Part shown: positions 1 through 5,497 of the stretch, piece after piece
How positions within the stretch are numbered: position 1 is the stretch's first letter
Layout: every line of letters begins with the position of its first letter
Source: Acetobacteraceae bacterium
GTDB lineage: Bacteria; Pseudomonadota; Alphaproteobacteria; Acetobacterales; Acetobacteraceae
Direction of reading: 5' to 3'
Assembly (NCBI GenBank): GCA_019689515.1
Contig: JADGHI010000039.1
Coordinates: 1-14,478 of the forward strand
Length of the DNA stretch: 14,478 bases
Notes under the pieces: model-generated
What the model saw: the letters and a program-made list of their open reading frames with translations, nothing else
The model's database searches: none
What the model was told of the DNA's origin: nothing
Made by a program: the position numbers and the translations under genes

Positions 1-250
1 CGAAGACCCGCCGCCGGTGCTCGGCCGCGCGCAGCAGGCGGCGGAACTCCAGCACCGCCGGCGAGGGCTCCTCGGCAATGATGGCGTCCAGCGCACGGTC
101 GGCGCGCTCGAGCTCGCCGGAGAAGACCAGCATCTCGGCGAGCACCCAGCGCGCGCCGAAATCGCGCGGGGCGGACTTGACGGCGGCGGTGGCGGCGGCG
201 AGCGCCCCCGGAAGGTCGCCCGCCTCAAAAGCGGTTCGGATAGCGCTCAT
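1..250 (-). CDS. tagJ: TagJ/ImpE-family T6SS accessory protein (N-terminal 83 residues, cut by window edge)
   Basis: The visible N-terminus begins MSAIRTAFEAGDLPGALAAA and continues with a helical repeat-like pattern (RWVLAEMLVFSGELERAD, then VLEFRRLLRAAEHRRRVF). This fits the ImpE/TagJ family, whose members start with a short TPR-like module ending near R-x-x-VF. TagJ proteins are cytoplasmic accessories that bind the TssB sheath subunit and ClpV. The start codon at 250 overlaps the tssC2 stop in an ATGA, and a GAGGG Shine-Dalgarno lies 7 nt upstream, so translation is probably coupled. The gene leaves the window at position 1, so only about a third of a typical family member is seen. The reading frame is clean. 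Assignment rests on the pattern and on location directly after the impD-like gene, as in imp loci; a generic TPR protein is the alternative. Confidence 0.72.
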   Translation of the reverse strand, partial: MSAIRTAFEAGDLPGALAAATAAVKSAPRDFGARWVLAEMLVFSGELERADRALDAIIAEEPSPAVLEFRRLLRAAEHRRRVF

Positions 251-1785
251 GCGGCAGCCCTCGCGGCCTGGAGGTCGGTGACGAGGCGGAAGGCCGCGCC
301 CACCTCGTCCAATTGGTAATGCGGCTGAAGGTGGATAATGCAACCAAAGACGCCGGGCTTGCCCGGCTTCTCGCGCACCTCGACACGGGCGGCGCGCAGC
401 GGGTAGCGCGCACCGAGCTCGCCCGCCGCGTTGCCCGAGGAGTTGGTGAACTCGGCGAGCCAGCGCTGCAGGCGGTTCTGGATCTCCTCGGCGGTGCGAA
501 AGGCACCGACCATGTCACGCCCCATCAGCTTGACGCAGTGGGCGAAGCGGCTGACGCAGAGCATCGCGTTGAACTGCGCCGAGAGCCGCTGGTTGGCATC
601 CGCTGCCTCTTCGGTCATGCGCGGCGGCCGGTGCAGCGAGGGCGCGCCGGCGAAGGTCCCTTCCGGCAGCCCGTCGAGCCCGATGAAGGGCAGCAGTCCG
701 GCCTCGATGGCCAGGCGCTCCTGGTCGTCCGTGAGGGCGAGCTCGACCGGCGGCCGCGCGGTCCGGCCCGGCGGGTCGGACGAGAAGCGCTCCTCCACGA
801 GCTCGTCCACCACGCCGCCCTCGGCCACCTCCCCGATCGCCGCGCCACGGATCTCGGCCGGCCAGCCGTTGCGTGCGAAGGCGCGCACCGCAACAGAGGC
901 GAGCGCATAGACCGGGCTCGTCCAGACGCGGTCGGAGACGTTGGGGGTGTACTCGCGGTAGCAGAAGCCGTCCGGCCGCGCGCCGTCGAGCGGCCAGGGC
1001 GAGCGCGCCAGGCTGCGCGGCAGCAGCACGGCGAGGAAGCGCGTGTCCTCGCGCTCCTGCAACCGGCGCCAGCGCTGCCGGTCCGGCATGCGCAGCGTGT
1101 CGGCGATGTCCGCGGCCGGCCCGGCCTCGGCCCAACTGTCGAGGCCGAGAAGCGAGGGCGCGGCCGCGATGGCGAGCGGCGCGAAGGCGGCGGCGGCAAT
1201 CCCGGCCAGGGCGTCGAGCGCCGCGACGTCATCGGTCGGGTGGCCCGGCGCCGGGGCATGGCGAACCTCGTAGTCCGCGCAGAGCATGCCGTAGGGCTCA
1301 CCGCCCGGGGTGCCGAACTCCTCCTCGTAGATCTTGCGGAACAGGATCGACTGGTCGAACTCCACCGCGCGGTCGAGGTCGCGGCATATCTCCGTCCAGC
1401 GCGCGGTGAGCAGGCGCAGCTTGACCCGCGCGCCGAAGGGCACGCGCTCGGCCAGCCAGTGCAGCCCGCGCCAGGAGCCCTCGAGCCGGCGCAACCGGTC
1501 ATGGTGCAGCACTTCGTCAAGCTGGGCGGAGATCAGGCGGTCCAGCGCCGCGATGTCGCGGTCCACCGTCTCCTCGAGCCGCGCCATGGCGTCGGCGCGC
1601 CCCTCTTCCGTGCCGTCATTCGCCAGGATACGGGCAAGCGCCGCGTCCCCGTACCAGCGACGCAGCGCCATCGCCGCCGAGGGCTCTCCAAGGAAGTCGC
1701 TGAGCTCCTCCGCGCCTGCCGCACCCGCGCCGCTGCTGCCCAGAAAGCGGCCGGAGAGGACGGTCGCCCGCAATCCCCCGCTCAT
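247..1785 (-). CDS. tssC2: TssC-like sheath paralogue (ImpD-like, second EvpB/VC_A0108-family protein)
   Basis: This 512-residue protein is a diverged paralogue of the TssC encoded just upstream. It shares LEGSWRGLHWL (about 101-111), VEFDQSILFRKIYEEEFGTPG (about 141-161, with GGEPYG next), SRFAHCVKLMGRD, NSSGNAAGELGARYPLRAA and the C-terminal VEVREKPGKPG block that precedes the last sheath strands. Known imp-type loci carry such a second TssC-like gene (impD; compare tssC40/tssC41 in Agrobacterium). It differs at the N-terminus: the first 60 residues are Gly/Ala-rich and show no counterpart of the LLEQVIGAT segment that TssC has at 24-32. The TssC stretch KCPTEIGITDRREFELS is replaced by RPPVELALTDDQERLAIE. 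The start at 1785 follows a GGGAAGGGA Shine-Dalgarno. A 112-bp spacer with stem-loops separates it from tssC, and its stop overlaps the tagJ start. The protein may be a minor or specialised sheath or baseplate-proximal subunit; its role is inferred. Confidence 0.9.
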   Translation of the reverse strand: MSGGLRATVLSGRFLGSSGAGAAGAEELSDFLGEPSAAMALRRWYGDAALARILANDGTEEGRADAMARLEETVDRDIAALDRLISAQLDEVLHHDRLRRLEGSWRGLHWLAERVPFGARVKLRLLTARWTEICRDLDRAVEFDQSILFRKIYEEEFGTPGGEPYGMLCADYEVRHAPAPGHPTDDVAALDALAGIAAAAFAPLAIAAAPSLLGLDSWAEAGPAADIADTLRMPDRQRWRRLQEREDTRFLAVLLPRSLARSPWPLDGARPDGFCYREYTPNVSDRVWTSPVYALASVAVRAFARNGWPAEIRGAAIGEVAEGGVVDELVEERFSSDPPGRTARPPVELALTDDQERLAIEAGLLPFIGLDGLPEGTFAGAPSLHRPPRMTEEAADANQRLSAQFNAMLCVSRFAHCVKLMGRDMVGAFRTAEEIQNRLQRWLAEFTNSSGNAAGELGARYPLRAARVEVREKPGKPGVFGCIIHLQPHYQLDEVGAAFRLVTDLQAARAAA

Positions 1786-1807
1786 GCCGCAATCCCTTCC
1801 CGTTCCG

Positions 1808-1832
1808 CGGGGCGAGGCCAGTCCCCGCCCCG
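1808..1832 (-). other. Stem-loop 2 in the tssC-tssC2 spacer
   Basis: A perfect 7-bp inverted repeat (CGGGGCG at 1808-1814, CGCCCCG at 1826-1832) with an 11-nt loop lies just upstream of the tssC2 Shine-Dalgarno (the GGGAAGGGA stretch on the minus strand). In the mRNA it would form a GC-only stem close to the ribosome site. It has no U-tract, so it is not a typical terminator. Short GC-only stems also arise by chance in DNA of this composition. Confidence 0.35.
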
Positions 1833-1850
1833 GACCATCGTCGCTCCGTC

Positions 1851-1885
1851 CCGCCGCCGGCCAACGCCACCCAGACCGGCGGCGG
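1851..1885 (-). other. Stem-loop 1 just after the tssC stop codon
   Basis: A perfect 10-bp inverted repeat (CCGCCGCCGG at 1851-1860, CCGGCGGCGG at 1876-1885) with a 15-nt loop begins about 13 nt after the tssC stop codon on the transcribed strand. No run of U follows, so it is more likely a transcript-end stabiliser, pause site or partial attenuator than a strong intrinsic terminator. It would let tssC be expressed more highly than the downstream tssC2-tagJ genes. The structure is seen in the sequence; the function is inferred. Confidence 0.45.
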
Positions 1886-1897
1886 CAAGGATCGCGA

Positions 1898-3397
1898 TCA
1901 GGCCTTCTGCGGGATGCGCGCGACCATCCGCATGGAGGTGGTGAGCTCCTCCATCTGCAGCCACGGCCGCATATAGGCCACCGCGTTGTAGGAGCCGGGC
2001 TTGCCCGGGATCTCTTTCACCTCCACCCGGGCTTCGCGCAGCGGGAACTTCGCCTTCATCTCCGCGCCCGAATTGGCGTTGGAGTTGACGTAGTTCTTGA
2101 TCCAGCGGTTCAGCCAGGCCTCGCAGTCCGACGCCTCCATGAAGGAGCCGATCTTGTCGCGTGCCATGACCTTCAGGAAGTGCGCGAACCGGCTGGTCGC
2201 CATCAGGTAGGGCAGGCGCGCGGAAATGGCGGCGTTCGCCGTCGCCTCCGGCCGGTCGTACTTCTTCGGCTTCTGCGTGGTCTGCGCACCGAAGAACACG
2301 GCGTAGTCGGTATTCTTGTAGTGGCAGAGCGGCAGGAAGCCGAGGTTGGAGAGCTCGAACTCGCGCCGGTCGGTGATGCCGATCTCGGTCGGGCACTTGG
2401 CGTCGGCGTCGCCGTCATCCGAGGTGAAGACGTGGGTCGGCAGGTTCTCCACCTTGCCGCCGCCCTCGGCACCGCGGATGGCGACACAGAAGCCATGCTG
2501 GGCGAAGGCGTCGGTCAGCCGCGCACCCAGCACATAGGCCGCGTTCATCCAGCAATATTCGTGGTGGTCCATCGCCTTCGGGTTGCCGGCGGCGTCGTAG
2601 GGCGCCTCCTCATACCCGAACTCCTCGATCGGCTTGGTGGCCGAGCCATAGGGCAGGCGCGCGAGCGCCCGCGGCATGACAAGGGTGACGAAGCGGCTGT
2701 CCTCGGTGTCGCGGTAGCTCCGCCACTTGGCGTATTCGGCGGTGTCGAAGATCTTGGCGAGGTCCCGCGGCTTGGACAGCTCACGCCAATCCTGGAAGCC
2801 GAACATGCCGGGGCCCACGCTCGAGATGAACGGCGCGAAGGCCGCCGCGGCGACGTTCGACATCAGGCGCAGCGTCTCGACGTCGTCCGGGTGGTTGGTC
2901 CACTCGTAGTCGCCGATCAGCGCGCCGTAGGGCTCGCCGCCCGGGGTGCCGAACTCGTTCTCGTAGATCTTCTTGAACATCTGCGACTGATCGAACTCGG
3001 TCGCGCGCTGCAGATCGCGCGAGAGCTCCCGCTTCGAGACCTGCAGCATCCGCAGCTTCAGCGAGGTGCCGGTCTCCGAGTTCATGACCAGGTAGTGCAG
3101 CCCACGCCACGACCCCTCGAGCTGCAGGAAGCGCGGGTGGTGCATCACCGCGTTGAGCTGCTCGGAGATCTTGCGGTCGAGCGCGGCGATCGCGCGGTCG
3201 AAGGTCATGGAGAGGTTGCGGCTGAAGGTGACGGTGCCCTTCAGCGCCTCCTCGGTCAGCGCCTTGATCAGCTCCTGCGCGCGGTCGCGCTCGGTCTGCT
3301 TGGTCGCGCCGATCACCTGCTCGAGCAGGCCGACACCCGCTTCTTCCGTCGTGACGGCGCCGGCGGCGCCCGCGGCTTCGGTCTGGGTCGCGCTCAT
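1898..3397 (-). CDS. tssC: TssC (VipB/ImpC), T6SS contractile sheath large subunit
   Basis: TssC pairs with TssB to build the cytoplasmic contractile sheath around the Hcp tube. The 499-residue length is usual for the family. Family signatures are clear: LEGSWRGLHYL (93-103), ATEFDQSQMFKKIYENEFG (132-150) followed by TPGGEPYG, CPTEIGITDRREFELSNLGF, YLMATSRFAHFLKVMARD, NSNANSGAEMKAKFPLREA and VEVKEIPGKPG near the C-terminus. The segment GLLEQVIGATKQT (23-35) matches the N-terminal helix that in VipB is the ClpV recognition site. The start at 3397 lies 4 nt after the tssB stop, with a strong AGGAGGG Shine-Dalgarno inside the 3' end of tssB, so the two genes are tightly coupled as equimolar partners. 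The downstream neighbour is the paralogue tssC2. No frameshift or missing core block is seen. Confidence 0.97.
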   Translation of the reverse strand: MSATQTEAAGAAGAVTTEEAGVGLLEQVIGATKQTERDRAQELIKALTEEALKGTVTFSRNLSMTFDRAIAALDRKISEQLNAVMHHPRFLQLEGSWRGLHYLVMNSETGTSLKLRMLQVSKRELSRDLQRATEFDQSQMFKKIYENEFGTPGGEPYGALIGDYEWTNHPDDVETLRLMSNVAAAAFAPFISSVGPGMFGFQDWRELSKPRDLAKIFDTAEYAKWRSYRDTEDSRFVTLVMPRALARLPYGSATKPIEEFGYEEAPYDAAGNPKAMDHHEYCWMNAAYVLGARLTDAFAQHGFCVAIRGAEGGGKVENLPTHVFTSDDGDADAKCPTEIGITDRREFELSNLGFLPLCHYKNTDYAVFFGAQTTQKPKKYDRPEATANAAISARLPYLMATSRFAHFLKVMARDKIGSFMEASDCEAWLNRWIKNYVNSNANSGAEMKAKFPLREARVEVKEIPGKPGSYNAVAYMRPWLQMEELTTSMRMVARIPQKA

Positions 3398-3401
3398 CGC
3401 G

Positions 3402-3914
3402 TCAGCCCTCCTGCTTCGACGCGTCGAGGCCGAGCTCGCTCGAAAGCTTGGCCAGCTTTTCCTTGTCCTGGAGCACCTGCTCGAGCAGCCCCTCCAGCTC
3501 CTCGGAGCGGTCGGCCTTGCTCATCAGGTCGCGCAGCTTCGCCCGCGTCTCGATCAGCGCCTTCAGCGCCGGCACCTGCTCGGCCACCCGGCCCGGCTCG
3601 AAGTCCTCGATCGAGCGGAACTTGAGCTGAACCGCCATCTCCGAGTCGTCGCCGGCGAGCGTGTTCTTGACCCGGATGTTCAGACCCGGCGCAATGCGCG
3701 CCATGACGTCGTTGAAGTTGTCCCGGTCGATCTGAACGAACTTGCGCTCCGCCAGCGGCCGCAGCGGCTCACCCGGGTCGCCCGCGAAGTCCCCCATCAC
3801 CCCGACGACGAAGGGGAGCTCCCGCTGCACCATCGCGCCTTCGGTCTCGACTTCATAGGTGATGTGCACCCGCGGCTTGCGCACGCGAGCGAGCTTATCA
3901 TGCACGCTGGCCAT
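3402..3914 (-). CDS. tssB: TssB (VipA/ImpB), T6SS contractile sheath small subunit
   Basis: TssB is the small sheath protomer that interlocks with TssC. The 170-residue protein has the family blocks RVHITYEVETEGA (15-27), LPFVVGVMGDFAGDP (33-47), RKFVQIDRDNFNDVM (57-71) and LKFRSIEDFEPGRVAEQVP (97-115). A charged helical tail (120-165) ends in LDASKQEG. The reading frame is open one codon further, to a GTG at 3917, but the ATG at 3914 is chosen because AGGAGG then sits 5 nt upstream, whereas it would be only 2 nt from the GTG. It is the first gene after a promoter-bearing spacer, so it probably heads the tssB-tssC-tssC2-tagJ transcript. TagJ, encoded downstream, is known in other systems to contact the TssB N-terminus. 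The gene is complete and ordinary. Confidence 0.97.
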   Translation of the reverse strand: MASVHDKLARVRKPRVHITYEVETEGAMVQRELPFVVGVMGDFAGDPGEPLRPLAERKFVQIDRDNFNDVMARIAPGLNIRVKNTLAGDDSEMAVQLKFRSIEDFEPGRVAEQVPALKALIETRAKLRDLMSKADRSEELEGLLEQVLQDKEKLAKLSSELGLDASKQEG

Positions 3915-3962
3915 CACGACCTCCTCGGACCGAAACCCCGGTCATCCCTGCGATGAAACGGT

Positions 3963-3992
3963 AGGATAGATGCGGCGCTGAACCGTGGTCAA
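3963..3992 (-). promoter_or_regulatory. Probable sigma-70-type promoter of tssB-tssC-tssC2-tagJ
   Basis: On the minus strand TTGACC (3992-3987) and CTATCCT (-10 hexamer TATCCT at 3968-3963) are separated by 18 bp. This resembles the alphaproteobacterial housekeeping pattern TTGAC/CTATNNT. A start near 3956 would leave a leader of about 40 nt before the tssB ATG at 3914. Position directly ahead of the sheath genes supports it. No experimental or operator evidence is visible. Confidence 0.5.
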
Positions 3993-4065
3993 CGCGACAG
4001 TTGTGCCCTCCCGCGGGCTGCCGGGTACTGCGGCCTCGCGATCGCCACGGATCCGCGGCACGGGA

Positions 4066-4204
4066 GGCGGGCGGATGCCGTCCGTGCCGTGCCCCTGCTC
4101 GCCCCGACGGCAGCGTGCGGAGGCCGCTCCCGATTTATCCTTATATTAACACTATCCCCGCTGTACCTTGCACTGACTATTCGCTTGGGGGCGGGCGGAT
4201 GCCG
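4066..4204 (-). repeat. 15-bp direct repeat spanning the end of tssA
   Basis: The plus-strand 15-mer GGCGGGCGGATGCCG occurs at 4066-4080, in the spacer, and again at 4190-4204, inside the last codons of tssA. The two copies are 124 bp apart in the same orientation. The second copy encodes part of the TssA C-terminus (GIRPP). The repeat is exact, but only slightly longer than coincidences expected in GC-rich DNA. Confidence 0.6.
4140..4167 (-). promoter_or_regulatory. Weak promoter candidate in the AT-rich patch after tssA
   Basis: The minus strand reads GGTACA (4167-4162), 16 bp, then TATAAG (4145-4140). The -10 is close to consensus and the -35 is poor. It lies within the most AT-rich stretch of the spacer, just past the tssA stop. 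If real it would start a longer leader for tssB. The AT-richness could instead serve protein binding or DNA bending. Confidence 0.25.
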
Positions 4205-5313
4205 AGCATGGTCAGCATCGCGGCGCGGGCCTTGGCGTCCGGCAGCACCTCGGCAAGCAGGTCCGGCAGCGGCATACGGGCGCGACGGACCGCGTCCTCC
4301 AGAGTGAAGGCAAGCGGCGAGTGCGGCTCCGTCCTGCGGAACCAGTCGGCAAGCTCCTCAAGCTGACGGATCGCGTCCTCGCGCGTCCGCAGCGGCCGGG
4401 GCCCACCGCCGCTGCCGCCGCCAGCCACAACCGCGCCCCCCTCGGCCGCGGGAGCACCCTCACCGGCCGCCTCCTCAGCGCCATCCGCCTCCGCGGCCCC
4501 GGCGGCCTCCCGCGGTAGAGGGCCGAGGAGGCGCTCGGCAATCTCGACCATCTGCTCCAGCGCCTCCGCGACCCGGCGCGTGGCCGGAGCATCGGCGCCG
4601 AAGCGGGCCGAAAGCGCCGCGTCCATCGCCGCCCAGGCCTCCCCCGCTGCGCGCGCCGCAAGGCCGACAGAGCGCAGATGCGCCGCGTCGAGCTTCGCCT
4701 CGGCCTGCAGTGTGGCGAGTTCGGGCATGCCGGCGTCGATCCGCGCCTTCTTGCGCTTGGCGTCGGCCAACGCATCCGTCTCCTCTGCCTGGCGGTAGAG
4801 GTGCAGGCCGACGGGTGAGCCGTCCGCGCGGTGGAACAGTGGCAGCCGCCGCAACGGCTGCATGAGCGTCCCGTCGGTGCCCTCCCCGGCCAGCCCGCCG
4901 ATCGGCGCGCTGCGGACCTCGAGCCCCTCCTCCTCGTCCGGCCGCGGATAGCCGGGGTCCCAGTACTTCTCCAGAAGACCGGTGATCAGCTTCGCGCCCG
5001 CGGTGAGGCCCGCAAGGCCGTCGAGTCGCACCAGCGCCTCCACGGTCCAGGCAGCGATCTCGAAGTCCTTGCTCTTCTCGGCGATGCAGGACAACCCGAT
5101 TCGCTTGACCTCGCGCCAAGCCATCGGCACCGCCGCCTCCGCCCCTCCCTCGGCGTCCTGCTGGCGCTCCTCGGCGCGCGCCTCGGCGCGCGCGTCGCGC
5201 AGCTTCTGGTAGAGCGAGGTCGGCGAGTAGTCGGTCCGCAAATCCTCTCCCGCGCCACCCTCGCCCCCGAGTGGCGCAAGCAGCGCCTCAAGATCCAGCA
5301 CGTCCTCGGCCAT
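4177..5313 (-). CDS. tssA: TssA (ImpA), T6SS sheath/tube assembly protein
   Basis: TssA primes tail polymerisation at the baseplate or distal end of the T6SS. The 378-residue protein begins MAEDVLDLEALLAPLGGE and carries an ImpA N-terminal domain up to about 160: GEDLRTDYSPTSLYQKLRDA (22-41), WREVKRIGLSCIAEKSKDFE (66-85) and LLEKYWDPGYPRPDEEEG (113-130). A helical middle (about 180-265) is followed by an Ala/Glu/Gly-rich, probably disordered linker (268-305). The short C-terminal domain contains REDAIRQLEELADWFRRTEP (311-330) then HSPLAF, like TssA1-type proteins. The frame is open 26 codons upstream to 5391. The ATG at 5313 is preferred because the family homology begins there and AGGGGGA lies 6 nt upstream. 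It is divergent from clpV and precedes tssB by 262 bp. Confidence 0.94.
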   Translation of the reverse strand: MAEDVLDLEALLAPLGGEGGAGEDLRTDYSPTSLYQKLRDARAEARAEERQQDAEGGAEAAVPMAWREVKRIGLSCIAEKSKDFEIAAWTVEALVRLDGLAGLTAGAKLITGLLEKYWDPGYPRPDEEEGLEVRSAPIGGLAGEGTDGTLMQPLRRLPLFHRADGSPVGLHLYRQAEETDALADAKRKKARIDAGMPELATLQAEAKLDAAHLRSVGLAARAAGEAWAAMDAALSARFGADAPATRRVAEALEQMVEIAERLLGPLPREAAGAAEADGAEEAAGEGAPAAEGGAVVAGGGSGGGPRPLRTREDAIRQLEELADWFRRTEPHSPLAFTLEDAVRRARMPLPDLLAEVLPDAKARAAMLTMLGIRPPPSE

Positions 5314-5497
5314 CGGCCATCCCCCTGGCGGCGCCCCGGGGAAACCGGGACGAAACATGCACAACATGCGGGCGAAACACGCGCGACACAACCGTAACGC
5401 GTCAGTGCTGGACAGCGCCGGGGCACACCCTTACCGTTCCGAACCATCGCGCGGGGCTCGATCCCCTCATTATGGATGGCGGGAGGCTGTACGGACC
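5314..5497. promoter_or_regulatory. Divergent tssA/clpV control region with repeated AACAYGC motifs
   Basis: This 184-bp spacer must carry the start signals for both tssA (leftward) and clpV-hcp (rightward), although I find no convincing -35/-10 pair on either strand. It contains three related heptamers in one orientation: AACATGC at 5354-5360, AACATGC at 5363-5369 and AACACGC at 5376-5382. The outer two extend to CGAAACAYGC and begin 22 bp apart, about two helical turns. A small palindrome-like hairpin (GGGG at 5453-5456, CCCC at 5463-5466) lies in the clpV leader. The repeats could be an activator or repressor site. No regulator gene is in the window. Confidence 0.4.

Larger units (their letters stand above)
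3915..4176. other. tssA-tssB spacer (262 bp)
   Basis: No gene is evident here. The tssB-proximal end holds a sigma-70-like promoter (3963-3992). The tssA-proximal end (about 4131-4176) is strikingly AT-rich for this window. The middle contains a perfect 8-bp hairpin (CGGCACGG 4056-4063, CCGTGCCG 4082-4089, 18-nt loop) that could mark the end of the tssA transcript but has no U-tract. It also contains one copy of a 15-bp direct repeat whose other copy lies in the end of tssA. Together these suggest that tssB has its own transcription start rather than simple read-through from tssA. Confidence 0.5.

Noticed and set aside
1334..3625. A plus-strand open frame of 763 codons antisense to tssC2, tssC and tssB
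   Set aside because: It is compositionally a shadow (Arg, Leu and His-rich) and runs through three strong sheath genes.
3994..4007. A sigma-54-like GG-N10-GC element (minus strand GGCAC-N5-TCGC) upstream of tssB
   Set aside because: The -12 part deviates from TTGC, such spacing is common by chance in GC-rich DNA, and no enhancer-binding regulator is in the window. It overlaps a better sigma-70 match.
5314..5391. Upstream start for TssA, adding 26 residues
   Set aside because: The ATG at 5313 has a good ribosome site and matches the family start; the extra residues are Cys/Pro-rich without support.
5357..5497. Upstream start for ClpV, adding 47 residues
   Set aside because: The family homology begins at the ATG at 5498. 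The added residues look like translated spacer and would cover the divergent control region.
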